From an uncultured Muribaculaceae bacterium (lineage in GTDB: Bacteria > Bacteroidota > Bacteroidia > Bacteroidales > Muribaculaceae): a stretch of 38,021 nucleotides of DNA. Shown here piece by piece: positions 24,211 to 32,664 of this stretch (the first letter of the stretch is position 1; every line of letters begins with the position of its first letter). Under the pieces are notes generated by a model. It made no database searches. It was not told the DNA's origin and saw only the letters and a program-made list of their open reading frames with translations. The DNA lies in NCBI GenBank assembly GCA_947525975.1, contig CANNVE010000024.1, forward strand, positions 1-38,021. The letters run 5' to 3'. The position numbers and the translations under genes were made by a program.

Positions 24211-25458
24211 TCAGCGTCTGCAGGGGATCACGTTGCGGTCTATCTGCTCGCCGTTCCTGTCATAGAGAGTGAGAGTCATCGCCTCCGGAGTGACCTGCAT
24301 GATCATCGCTCCCACGGTCTGTGGGCCTTCAGCCCAGCGAGTCTTGATGAGGTCGGCGTTGTATTCAATATCCCCGATCGATTCACCACGCTCGTTGTCG
24401 CTTGATGGCGTCTGTATGTAGACTGTGCCTTGGCCGGGCTGCACTACCTTGCCCGACAGCAGTGGATGCGTTGACGCATAGCGATGGTTGTTGCCGCCGA
24501 GAGCCAAGTCAACGCCATATTTGTCGAATACGTCGCGCCAGCGCGGATATTGGCCGTCCTTGCCGTTTTGCCCGTAGAACCACTGATAGTGCTCCATCAC
24601 CACCACGTATTTCGCCTTTTCTTTTTTCAGCACCTTCTCCACCCAAGCCTTGGCTTCGGCCAGCCCTTCGTCAGATCTCATGGCCTCATTGTTGAGCGTG
24701 ATGAAGAGGGTGTTTCCGTATTTGAAGTAGTAGCACACTCCCTCCTGGCCTTTGTATCCGTTTAGAGGAGAGGCATTGGCGTTTTTGAAAAATTGGTTGG
24801 AATTTTTCGTGCCTGTGCGGTCCATGTCATCATGGTTTCCGTTGACGCCCGCCCAGGCGTAATTTTTGAAGTATGGCTCTTCGTAGAGCTGCTTCCAGAA
24901 TGAATAGCTTCCGCCCCAGGCGCAAACGTCGCCGAGATGAATGATCATGTCGAAGTCCTCGCCGTTTATGCTTCGTAGGGTGTCAAGCATAGCCATTGCG
25001 GCTTGTTGGCGTTTGGGGAGAGGCGGGTAGCAGTGGAAGTCGCTTATGATGGCTGCTGTGAAGTGTCCGTCATCGGGAGCCGTGTTGAAATATCGCGTCA
25101 GCGTATCGGCGTTGATGCGGTATTTGTATCTTGTATCGGGTTTCAGCCCTTTAAGATTCACCACATTGCGCATGAAGCGGGCATCTTCGTAGAAGTTCTC
25201 TCCGTTGGCTCGCTTTGAGTACATGCTGTCGTAGGCCTCGCAGAGATGTGATTTGGCTTTGGCTATCTTGGCTTTGTCCCAATCTGCGCCGGCGGGGGCG
25301 TAGCTGATGGTCGAAGGGCCTGAACCAAGGTCAGTGTGGAAATTGATATTTATTTCTTCAGAGGCTTTTGCCCCGGGATTTGAGATGACTGTGTAGGCTG
25401 ATTGCGACCAAAGGGCCAACGCCTGGCTGAGTGCGATGATTGATAGCGTAAATCTCAT
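24211..25458 (-). CDS. secreted purple-acid-phosphatase-like metallophosphoesterase
   Basis: The 415-residue product has a signal peptide (about residues 1-19, FTLSIIALSQALALWSQS) and an N-terminal domain of about 100 residues that resembles the fibronectin-III-like domain before many such enzymes. The calcineurin-like core has metal motifs D140-F-H142, GDV at 176-178 and GNHD at 207-210. His290 in VMEHYQW and His325 in GGNNHRY follow. The usual GHxH-type last motif is replaced by NNH, so one ligand or catalytic residue differs. Members hydrolyse phosphate esters outside the cytoplasm. The substrate is unknown. It is probably in an operon with the MFS transporter downstream. Confidence 0.85.
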   Translation of the reverse strand: MRFTLSIIALSQALALWSQSAYTVISNPGAKASEEININFHTDLGSGPSTISYAPAGADWDKAKIAKAKSHLCEAYDSMYSKRANGENFYEDARFMRNVVNLKGLKPDTRYKYRINADTLTRYFNTAPDDGHFTAAIISDFHCYPPLPKRQQAAMAMLDTLRSINGEDFDMIIHLGDVCAWGGSYSFWKQLYEEPYFKNYAWAGVNGNHDDMDRTGTKNSNQFFKNANASPLNGYKGQEGVCYYFKYGNTLFITLNNEAMRSDEGLAEAKAWVEKVLKKEKAKYVVVMEHYQWFYGQNGKDGQYPRWRDVFDKYGVDLALGGNNHRYASTHPLLSGKVVQPGQGTVYIQTPSSDNERGESIGDIEYNADLIKTRWAEGPQTVGAMIMQVTPEAMTLTLYDRNGEQIDRNVIPCRR

Positions 25459-25540
25459 TTGTCTAAGACTTGATTGATGGTTGACGCAAAATTACGAAAT
25501 TTTGCCGATATAACCTAAAATTTCGCAATGGCGATGGATT

Positions 25541-25584
25541 GTAAAAAAAAAGAAAGTAGGATGCCACTGGCATCCTACTTTCTT
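25541..25584 (-). terminator. intrinsic terminator of mdh
   Basis: A perfect 16-base stem (25550-25565 with 25569-25584) has a three-base loop. On the minus strand it is followed by a run of T residues, a classic intrinsic terminator 22 bases beyond the mdh stop. Confidence 0.9.
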
Positions 25585-25606
25585 AAATAGGCTCAGGGAG
25601 CCTGTA

Positions 25607-26620
25607 TCATTTCAGGTAGGGATTCACTTCGCCCCATTTCTCTACGGGGGGAAGCACGCCCATGCCGATCACCTGGTCGCGCAGAGCGCAGAGGTGCTCG
25701 TAGCTGTGCTGCAGGTCAGCCATCTCCTGCTCTGTGCCGCTGACGATCTTGGTGTATACGCCGTCAGAGGTGAGGCGAGAAGGCATGGCCATCATGATGT
25801 GGTGGAACTTCTCGCTGGCAACGTAGCAGCCTGCGGGCCACTGGAATTCCTTGCCGCCCATGGCAGCCGCGATCATCTCGACCGACATGTAAGAGGGGCT
25901 CTGGAACGATGAGCGTCCGCGCAGCTTGATGATGGCTGCGCCGCCCTGGGTCACTGCCTTCTTCATAGCCTCCCATTCTTCGGTGCTGAGGGCAACGCCG
26001 TTTACGGTCTTGCCTGTGCCGATGATGTCGAGAAGGGGAGTGCCGTCGATGGTGACGGGGGATGCGAACACTGCCATCTGCTCGCCGTGGCCGCCGAATG
26101 TGCAGCAGTTGCGCACCTTGTACTGGTCGATGCCGAAATGCTTGGCGAGGGCGCTCTGCAGGCGGCTGCTGTCGAGAGCGGCGAGAGTGCTCACCTGGTT
26201 GGGCTTCAGGCCTGAATAGAGCAGTGTCACGAGGCCGGTGATGTCAGCGGGGTTGAAGATGATGACCACGTGCTTAACTTCGGGGCAGTATTTCTTGATG
26301 TTCTCGCCGAGCTCCTTGGCCACGCCGGCGTTGCCGGCGAGGAGGTCTTCGCGGGTCATGCCTTCCTTGCGAGGAGCGCCGCCTGACGAGATGATGTATT
26401 TCGAGTCCTTGAACGCTACCTCGGGATCGGTAGTGGCCACGATGTTGATGTGGGCGAAACCGCACTGACGGAGTTCTTCGGCAACGCCTTCGGGCGAGAA
26501 TACGTCATAAAGGCAGATGTTGTCGGTGAGGCCCATCATGCAAGCGCACTGAGCCATGTTTGATCCGATCATGCCGGCGGCGCCGACAATGGTCAGTTTG
26601 TCATGTGTCAGAAATTCCAT
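25607..26620 (-). CDS. mdh: malate dehydrogenase
   Basis: The 337-residue product is a malate dehydrogenase-type enzyme of the lactate/malate family, interconverting malate and oxaloacetate with NAD. The Rossmann motif GAAGMIG is at residues 13-19. The substrate loop GGAPRKEGMTREDLL (near 80-94) carries the arginine typical of the family. D150 in DSSRL and H178 in GGHGE form the expected catalytic pair. The role in Bacteroidales is in the fumarate/succinate branch of fermentation. It lies downstream of the phosphoglucomutase gene on the same strand, with a hairpin between them, and has its own terminator. Confidence 0.95.
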   Translation of the reverse strand: MEFLTHDKLTIVGAAGMIGSNMAQCACMMGLTDNICLYDVFSPEGVAEELRQCGFAHINIVATTDPEVAFKDSKYIISSGGAPRKEGMTREDLLAGNAGVAKELGENIKKYCPEVKHVVIIFNPADITGLVTLLYSGLKPNQVSTLAALDSSRLQSALAKHFGIDQYKVRNCCTFGGHGEQMAVFASPVTIDGTPLLDIIGTGKTVNGVALSTEEWEAMKKAVTQGGAAIIKLRGRSSFQSPSYMSVEMIAAAMGGKEFQWPAGCYVASEKFHHIMMAMPSRLTSDGVYTKIVSGTEQEMADLQHSYEHLCALRDQVIGMGVLPPVEKWGEVNPYLK

Positions 26621-26683
26621 TGTTTGTGTTTGTTGATATTTGTTGACTTAACGTAAAAAATGATCTGTGGTGTATGGGTATCG

Positions 26684-26737
26684 TGACAATGCCGGCAAGC
26701 CTGCGCGATGCGGAGGCGGGGCTCGCCGGCAATGTCA
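26684..26737 (-). terminator. long hairpin between the mutase gene and mdh
   Basis: TGACA and TGCCGGC on the left pair with GCCGGCA and TGTCA on the right, with one-base mismatches, enclosing a GC-rich loop. It begins 10 bases after the mutase stop on the minus strand. No T-run follows, so it may end transcription only partly or act on the mRNA between the genes. Confidence 0.5.
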
Positions 26738-26746
26738 ATTTATCTG

Positions 26747-28495
26747 TCAGATACCGAGGTCTTTCTTGATAGTCTCGATTTTCTGGTGAGCCTTGGCTTC
26801 GACCTCGTCGAACATTTCAGCCTTCGGGAGGACGTCATGCACCTCGACGTAGAATTTGATCTTGGGCTCAGTGCCGGAGGGGCGGATAGATACCTTCGTG
26901 CCATCGGCAGTGAAATACTGCAGCACATTGCTTGTGACGGGCATGTCCATTTTCTCCACTCGGCCTGTGGGCACGTCGGTGACGTTGAGGTCGGCGTAGT
27001 CCTTGATGGTGACAACCGGGCTTCCGGCAAGGGTCTTGATGGGGTTGGAGCGGAAATCCTTCATCATCTGCTGTATTTCGGCAGCGCCGCTCTGTCCCTT
27101 GCGCACCACAGAGATGCCCTCTTCGAGCGAGTATCCGTTCTTGACGTAGATGTCCTGTAGCATAGCCGCGTAGTCGATGCCGCGGTCCTTGGCCCAGGCT
27201 GCGATCTCGGCCATAAGCGAAATCGCTGACACAGAGTCCTTGTCGCGGGCGAAATCCTCGGCCAGGAATCCGTAGCTTTCCTCGCCGCCGCCGAGATAGC
27301 GCATCTTGCCTTCGAGATCGCGGATCACTGATGCGATCCACTTGAATCCGGTGTAGCAGTCATACATGCGCACATTCTGGTTGTCGGCGATGGCCTTGAT
27401 GGTCTCTGTGGTGACGATGGTCTTTACGATGTATTCGTTGCCAAGCAGGCGTCCCATCTCGCGGTTGCGCACCATGATGTAGTTGAGCAGGATCATCACG
27501 ATCTGGTTGCCGTTGAGCAGTCGGTATTCGCCGTTTGCGAGCTTGACCACGCAACCTATGCGGTCAGCGTCGGGGTCAGAGGCGAAGATGACGTCAGCGT
27601 TGGTCTCCTTAGCCTTCTCGATGGCCATGGCCATAGCCGAGGGCACCTCGGGATTGGGCGAATCGACTGTGGGGAAGTCGCCTGAAGGCACATCCTGCTC
27701 GGGGACATTGATGATGTTGGTGAATCCCCATTTGCGCAGCGAAGCGGGTATCATCTTCACGCCTGTGCCGTGGATAGGGGTGTAGACGATCTTGATGTCA
27801 TGGTGGCGCTTGATCACCTCGGGGTCGAGCGAAAGGGTCTTGATGGCGTCGAGGTATTCGGCGTCGATCTTGTCTCCGATGATTTCTATCTTGGAGGGAT
27901 CGCCCTGGAACTTAATTTCCGACACATCCTTGATCTTGTTGACATTGTCGATGATGTTGGTGTCGTGGGGCGAAATGATCTGTGCTCCATCAGCCCAATA
28001 GGCCTTGTATCCGTTGTATTCTTTCGGATTGTGAGAAGCGGTTATGTTCACGCCGCTCTGGCAGCCGAGGTGGCGGATTGCGAATGACAGCTCAGGGGTG
28101 GGGCGGAAGCTGTCGAAGAGGTATACCTTAATGCCGTTGGCCGAGAAAATGTCGGCTACGATTTCGGCGAATTTGCGTGAGTTATTGCGCACGTCATGCC
28201 CCACTACCACCGAGATCTCGGGGAGGTCTTTGAAAGCCTCCTTTAGGTAGTTGGCCAGGCCCTGCGTGGCAGCTCCCACGGTGTAGATATTCATGCGGTT
28301 GGAGCCGGCTCCCATGATGCCTCGGAGACCGCCGGTGCCGAATTCAAGGTCTTTGTAGAATGAGTCGATGAGCTCTGTCTTGTCTTCGGCCTCGAGCATG
28401 CGGCGCACTTCTGCGCGCGTCTCGGGGTCGTAGCTGTCGGTCAGCCACGCCTGTGCGCGCTTTGTGACCTCCGCTACTAATTCATTTTGTGCCAT
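26747..28495 (-). CDS. phosphoglucomutase/phosphomannomutase family protein
   Basis: The 582-residue product is an alpha-D-phosphohexomutase that moves phosphate between the 1 and 6 positions of hexoses. Ser154 in TASHNP is the phosphorylated serine. The magnesium loop DPDADRIG holds Asp307, Asp309 and Asp311. The sugar-binding GGEESYGF is at 403-410 and the phosphate-binding RPSGTEP at 538-544. The length of about 580 fits the long subgroup typical of Bacteroidetes and Firmicutes. Sugar specificity (glucose or mannose) cannot be fixed from sequence. A good promoter lies upstream and a hairpin downstream. Confidence 0.95.
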   Translation of the reverse strand: MAQNELVAEVTKRAQAWLTDSYDPETRAEVRRMLEAEDKTELIDSFYKDLEFGTGGLRGIMGAGSNRMNIYTVGAATQGLANYLKEAFKDLPEISVVVGHDVRNNSRKFAEIVADIFSANGIKVYLFDSFRPTPELSFAIRHLGCQSGVNITASHNPKEYNGYKAYWADGAQIISPHDTNIIDNVNKIKDVSEIKFQGDPSKIEIIGDKIDAEYLDAIKTLSLDPEVIKRHHDIKIVYTPIHGTGVKMIPASLRKWGFTNIINVPEQDVPSGDFPTVDSPNPEVPSAMAMAIEKAKETNADVIFASDPDADRIGCVVKLANGEYRLLNGNQIVMILLNYIMVRNREMGRLLGNEYIVKTIVTTETIKAIADNQNVRMYDCYTGFKWIASVIRDLEGKMRYLGGGEESYGFLAEDFARDKDSVSAISLMAEIAAWAKDRGIDYAAMLQDIYVKNGYSLEEGISVVRKGQSGAAEIQQMMKDFRSNPIKTLAGSPVVTIKDYADLNVTDVPTGRVEKMDMPVTSNVLQYFTADGTKVSIRPSGTEPKIKFYVEVHDVLPKAEMFDEVEAKAHQKIETIKKDLGI

Positions 28496-28539
28496 ATTGA
28501 TTGTTTTTTGAGGAAATTTCAGTTAAAAATGTTAATAAG

Positions 28540-28571
28540 CAAAGTTAACCTTTTTTACTAAAAATTACAAA
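28540..28571 (-). promoter_or_regulatory. Bacteroidetes promoter for the mutase gene
   Basis: On the minus strand TTTG (28571-28568) is followed, 20 bases on, by TAACTTTG (28547-28540). This is the full Bacteroidetes -33/-7 pattern, about 44 bases before the start codon at 28495. Confidence 0.7.
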
Positions 28572-28619
28572 CAAAACGGCGAAAAGTTTTGGAGGGCGGT
28601 GCAAAATATTATTAAGGGG

Positions 28620-29450
28620 TCACATGCCGAGGGCGATGATCACTATCAGCATGGTGGCTGGGGCGCAGAAGAGCAGGGAGTCGATGCGGTCGAGTATGCC
28701 TCCGTGGCCGGGTATCAGGTGGCCTGAATCCTTTACGTGCATCGAGCGCTTCATCAGTGATTCAAACAGGTCGCCCCATGTGGCGAACAGGCTCACTGCG
28801 GCGCCAAGGCTAATCCAAAAGCCCAGGGGCAGCCCGGCATCGTTGAGCGTGAAGAAGGCAGCCACGCCGAAAAGCACGCAGCAGGCCATTCCTCCCCAGA
28901 ATCCTTCCCACGATTTCTTTGGCGACAGCCTCTCGCAGAGCCTGTGTTTGCCAAGGAGCGTGCCGAAGCAGAAGGCGCCGGTGTCGTTGAGCCAGATGAG
29001 CACAAACATCATCAGCACGATCCCCGGTGTCACAGCCGGATTTGTGAGGTAAAGCGTATTGAGACACAGCATCGGGAGCCCGGCATACACCACTCCGAGA
29101 GCCGATCGGGCTGTCTGGTCGAATGCGTTTTCGCCTTTGTCAAACAGGGCTGACGTCAGCCGGGCGAGGAAGCCCATTGGCGCTGCGGCGCAGCATGCGT
29201 AGGCCAGCCAAGTGTGGCCGCCGACCATAAGCCCCACCGGCAGGAGGCATAGCGCCAAGGCCGCTATCTCATCGGCAAGAAGGGTTATCGGCTCGGGCCG
29301 GATGCCGGCTACTTTTCGGTATTCGAATATCGCGAGCAGGGTGAAAACCGATGTGAGAAGCGCGAACCACCTCCAGCCTCCGAGGATGGCCGCTACGATG
29401 ATGGCTATGTATATTAGGCCGGAGATCGACCTGACTATGACGTTTTTCAT
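28620..29450 (-). CDS. cdsA: phosphatidate cytidylyltransferase
   Basis: The 276-residue integral membrane enzyme makes CDP-diacylglycerol from phosphatidic acid and CTP at the inner membrane. About eight hydrophobic segments are visible. The family signature spans residues 229-260, with SLMKRSMHVKDSG, the PGHGG and LDRIDS motifs, including the aspartates needed for catalysis. The DUF695 gene lies 19 bases upstream on the same strand, so the two are probably co-transcribed. Confidence 0.95.
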   Translation of the reverse strand: MKNVIVRSISGLIYIAIIVAAILGGWRWFALLTSVFTLLAIFEYRKVAGIRPEPITLLADEIAALALCLLPVGLMVGGHTWLAYACCAAAPMGFLARLTSALFDKGENAFDQTARSALGVVYAGLPMLCLNTLYLTNPAVTPGIVLMMFVLIWLNDTGAFCFGTLLGKHRLCERLSPKKSWEGFWGGMACCVLFGVAAFFTLNDAGLPLGFWISLGAAVSLFATWGDLFESLMKRSMHVKDSGHLIPGHGGILDRIDSLLFCAPATMLIVIIALGM

Positions 29451-29469
29451 GAATGGTGACTTGTTTGCT

Positions 29470-29901
29470 TTATTTTATTTCGCTCAATTCTTTCATCTCC
29501 TTGTATTCAAGCCATTCCGGATCGTCTTCGGCGGTGATGGTGAGGGGGAGCAGAGGCATGGGCTCAAGCGCGATATTGAGCTTTTTGTTGAAGATGTGGG
29601 TGGAGGCGGTGTAGACTACGATGTCGCGCGATCCTGCGCCGGTGTATATGCCTGTGATCACGCCCACCGGGTCTTTGCGCAGTTCTTCCGACAATCTGTC
29701 AAGCACCTCCTCAAGCATGGCGGCGTCCTTTTCGGTAGGCATTCCCGACGGCAGCGCATCGTAAGGCTGGCTTATATTTACGCGTATGTTGTATCTCGGA
29801 TTGGAGCGGAATTTGTCTACGTCGGCGCGGCCTGTGACCATTATCAGGTTGCCGTCTTCGTCTTCAAGTGGCGAAGTCCACCATTCTGATTCGTTTGACA
29901 T
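29470..29901 (-). CDS. DUF695-like protein
   Basis: The 143-residue soluble product matches the DUF695 family of unknown function. The GMPTEKDAAMLEEVLDRL helix is at about residues 53-70, followed by a strand with GVITGIYTGAGSRDIVVYTA. It ends with DDPEWLEYK, the usual D-x-W-x-x-Y tail. No signal peptide is seen. It lies between the RNase P RNA gene and cdsA, all on the same strand, so it may be transcribed with cdsA. The role is unknown. Confidence 0.7.
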   Translation of the reverse strand: MSNESEWWTSPLEDEDGNLIMVTGRADVDKFRSNPRYNIRVNISQPYDALPSGMPTEKDAAMLEEVLDRLSEELRKDPVGVITGIYTGAGSRDIVVYTASTHIFNKKLNIALEPMPLLPLTITAEDDPEWLEYKEMKELSEIK

Positions 29902-29954
29902 TATATGGGGTGGGGTGAGGGATGATTGAGATGATTGTGAGAAAAAAAGAAAAA

Positions 29955-30304
29955 GGCCCGGGTATAAGCCGAGTTATGTGGCGCCGCCATTATCGCCTTG
30001 GCGAATCTGCGGCATCCGCCCGTCATTTATCTAAGCGGTCTACCCTCCGGCAATGGGCGAGCAACCCATAAACGCCGGTTTACATGACCTTGCAGCACGC
30101 AAGACGTGCGGCACGCCCATCGCTGGGACGCCCGGTGGGCTCTTACCCCGCCTTTTCACCCTTACCGCCCCGTGGGGCGGCGGTAATTTTCTGTCACGCT
30201 GCTCTGCCGTTGCCGACAGCTCTCCTTTCGAGAGTGCGCCGCTCTGCGCTGCCCGGACTTTCCTCTTGGCCCTCATTCGTGGTCAAGCGACGAGCCCCCG
30301 GACC
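29955..30304 (-). ncRNA. rnpB: RNase P RNA (class A)
   Basis: The minus strand of this segment, about 350 bases, has the hallmarks of bacterial RNase P RNA, the ribozyme that trims tRNA 5' ends. Near its 5' side is the conserved GAGGAAAGTCCGGGC (P4/J3-4 region). Near its 3' side are AGGGTAGACC and ACATAACTCGGCTTAT, the universally conserved 3' P4 partner. The ends GGTCCGGG and CCCGGGCC pair to form P1. Downstream on the minus strand is a T-rich run that fits a terminator. The boundaries are set from P1 and may be off by a few bases. The gene lies between lpxA and the DUF695 gene. Confidence 0.93.
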
Positions 30305-30331
30305 TTTTCTTTCTTGTTTTTTTCTTGAATC

Positions 30332-30365
30332 TGCGCCGGACGGCCGCATGGCCCGGCCCGGCGCA
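30332..30365 (-). terminator. hairpin between lpxA and rnpB
   Basis: TGCGCCGG at 30332-30339 pairs with CCGGCGCA at 30358-30365, and a further GGCC-type pairing lies inside. On the minus strand it follows lpxA, with only an A-rich stretch rather than a T-run after it. It may terminate the lpx operon or separate it from rnpB. Confidence 0.6.
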
Positions 30366-30412
30366 ATGATTATATTATGCAGGCGAATGTCTATTCGACT
30401 GCGGTCAGACTC

Positions 30413-31192
30413 TTATCGGTTGAATCCGCGTATGATGCCGCGCTTCGAATCACGCACGAAGTTGATGATGCGGTCTCTTTCGGCTGAAACGGGCAGCTCG
30501 GCCTCAATGCGCTCGATGGCGTCGGTGAAGTTAAGGCCCGAGAGGTAGAGCAAGCGGTATACGTCCTGTATCTGCTCGATAGTCTCGTTGTCGAAGCCAC
30601 GGCGGCGGAGCCCGATGGTGTTGATGCCCGCGAAGGCTATGGGCTCATGGCCGGCCTTCACGTAGGGCGGGATGTCCTTGTTGATGTGCGAGCCTCCCTG
30701 CACCATCACGTTGCTTCCGATGTGGCAGAACTGGTGCACGAGCGTGCCTCCGCCGATGACGGCGAAATCGTCGACAACCACCTCGCCGGCAAGCTGGGTG
30801 GAATTGGACATGATGATGTTGTTTCCGATCACACAGTCATGAGCCACATGGCAGTAGGCCATGATCAGGCAGTTGCTGCCCACCACGGTTTTGCCCTTTG
30901 AGGCTGTGCCTCGGTGGATGGTGGCGCATTCGCGTATTGTGGTGTTGTCGCCTATTATGGCCAGGGTGTCTTCGCCGTGAAATTTCAGGTCCTGAGGCTC
31001 GGCTCCGACGACCGCGCTGGGAAATATGCGGCAATTCTTGCCGATGCGGGTTCCGGGCATTATAGTGACGCTGCTGCCGATATGGGTGCCTTCTCCTATC
31101 TCTACATTGGCGCCGATTGTTACAAAGGGATCAATGATGACGCTTTCATGCACCTTTGCGTCAGGGTGAATATAGGCAAGTGGTTGTGTCAT
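30413..31192 (-). CDS. lpxA: UDP-N-acetylglucosamine acyltransferase
   Basis: The 259-residue product is LpxA, which starts lipid A synthesis by transferring a hydroxyacyl chain from ACP to UDP-GlcNAc. The left-handed beta-helix hexapeptide repeats run over about residues 8-180. His118 in AHDC is the expected catalytic residue. AEPQDLKF and IGGGTLVHQFCHIG are typical family blocks. The C-terminal helical domain with FDNETIEQIQDVYRLLY is complete. It is three bases after the lpxC-fabZ gene, clearly one operon. Confidence 0.97.
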   Translation of the reverse strand: MTQPLAYIHPDAKVHESVIIDPFVTIGANVEIGEGTHIGSSVTIMPGTRIGKNCRIFPSAVVGAEPQDLKFHGEDTLAIIGDNTTIRECATIHRGTASKGKTVVGSNCLIMAYCHVAHDCVIGNNIIMSNSTQLAGEVVVDDFAVIGGGTLVHQFCHIGSNVMVQGGSHINKDIPPYVKAGHEPIAFAGINTIGLRRRGFDNETIEQIQDVYRLLYLSGLNFTDAIERIEAELPVSAERDRIINFVRDSKRGIIRGFNR

Positions 31193-31195
31193 CGA

Positions 31196-32578
31196 TTATT
31201 TGTTTTTTATGATTTGGGCCATGAATTCACACTCGCAGACAATCTTCTCGCCGACGAAAGCAAGGCCTTTCATCACGGCGCAACCACGGCGCATTTCGGT
31301 CAGGAATGAAACGTGGAATATGAGAGTGTCGCCGGGCACTACCTTCTGGCGGAATTTAACATTGTCGATTTTCATGAAGTAGGTAGAGTACTTCTCAGGG
31401 TCGTCGACTGTGCTGAGCACAAGCAGGCCTCCGGTCTGAGCCATAGCCTCGATCTGGAGCACGCCGGGCATCACGGGCTCCTGAGGGAAATGGCCTTGGA
31501 AGAACGGCTCGTTGGTGGTGACGTTCTTTACGCCCACGATGTATGTAGAGCCCATGTCGATGATCTTGTCGACGAGCAGGAACGGGTAGCGGTGAGGCAG
31601 CAGCTTGCGTATCTCAAGATTGTCCATCAGCGGAGCCACGTTGGGATTGTAGAGCGGAGCCTGCACCTGCTGGCGCTTGATCTCGCGGCGTATCTGCTTG
31701 GCCAGCCTTGTGTTGATGGTGTGGCCGGGCTTGGTGGCGATCACCTTGCCCTTGAGCGGACGCCCTATGAGAGCGATGTCGCCGATGACGTCGAGCAGCT
31801 TGTGGCGGGCGGGCTCGTTGGGGGCGTGGAGCTTGAAGTCGTTTATGTAGCCGTATTTGTCGACCGAGCGGTGCTTCACGCCCATGATGTCGGCTATGTG
31901 GTCAAGCTGCTCCTGGGTGATGGGGGAGTCATATATGACAATGGCGTTTTCGAGGTCTCCGCCCTTTATGAGGTTGGCCGACACGAGCGGCTCTATCTCG
32001 CGCAGGAATACGAATGTGCGCGAAGGGGCTATGTCATGGTCGAAGTCGTCGACGCGCTCCATCGAGGCATATTGATTGCGCAGCACGGGCGAGTCGAAAT
32101 TGACCTTCACCTCTACCGAGAAGTCGTCGTCGGGCAGGATGATGATCTTCGAGCCGGTGCTCTCGTCAGTGATCGAGATCTTGTGCTTCACCACGTAGAA
32201 TTCCTTGTCGGCGTCCTGCTCGGTGATGCCGACGCGGTTGATTTCGTCGATGTATATGCGTGAGCTGCCGTCGAGAATGGGGATCTCGGGGGCGTTGACC
32301 TTGATTAGGCAATTGTCGATGCCTTTGGCGTAAAGCGCTGCGAGAGAGTGCTCTATGGTCGATACGGTGACTTCGCCCTGAGAGATGACTGTGCCTCGGT
32401 TGCTGTCGACTACGTTTTCGGCTACAGCGTCGATCACAGGCTCGCCCGGGAGGTCGACGCGCTGTACCTTATAGCCATGGCCCACGGGAGCGGGGCAAAA
32501 TTCAGCTTCAATGTGCAGACCGGTGTGCAGGCCTTTGCCCTTAACGGTGAACGCACTTTTGAGAGTGAGCTGCTTCAT
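31196..32578 (-). CDS. lpxC/fabZ: bifunctional LpxC deacetylase / FabZ dehydratase
   Basis: The 460-residue product is a fusion typical of Bacteroidetes. Residues 1 to about 310 are LpxC, the zinc deacetylase of the second lipid A step. Zinc ligands are His77, His259 and Asp263, and Glu76 and His286 are the catalytic pair. Residues about 318-460 are FabZ, the hydroxyacyl-ACP dehydratase, with His363 in GHFP and Glu377 in QIEAMAQ. The domains are joined by a short RREIKRQQVQAP linker. The gene lies 86 bases after lpxD and immediately before lpxA. Confidence 0.97.
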   Translation of the reverse strand: MKQLTLKSAFTVKGKGLHTGLHIEAEFCPAPVGHGYKVQRVDLPGEPVIDAVAENVVDSNRGTVISQGEVTVSTIEHSLAALYAKGIDNCLIKVNAPEIPILDGSSRIYIDEINRVGITEQDADKEFYVVKHKISITDESTGSKIIILPDDDFSVEVKVNFDSPVLRNQYASMERVDDFDHDIAPSRTFVFLREIEPLVSANLIKGGDLENAIVIYDSPITQEQLDHIADIMGVKHRSVDKYGYINDFKLHAPNEPARHKLLDVIGDIALIGRPLKGKVIATKPGHTINTRLAKQIRREIKRQQVQAPLYNPNVAPLMDNLEIRKLLPHRYPFLLVDKIIDMGSTYIVGVKNVTTNEPFFQGHFPQEPVMPGVLQIEAMAQTGGLLVLSTVDDPEKYSTYFMKIDNVKFRQKVVPGDTLIFHVSFLTEMRRGCAVMKGLAFVGEKIVCECEFMAQIIKNK

Positions 32579-32664
32579 ATCTTTTGATTGCTGTGATTTG
32601 AGTGGGCGGCCAAGACATCGACGGCATTCCGGAGCGGGTCTGCGGTCGGTCGGCGCTGTCCCAC

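Noticed and set aside
31313-32263. 316-codon open frame on the plus strand over lpxC/fabZ
   Set aside because: It mirrors the codon pattern of the well-supported lpxC/fabZ gene on the minus strand. Its protein has no recognisable family and is explained as a shadow of GC-rich coding sequence.
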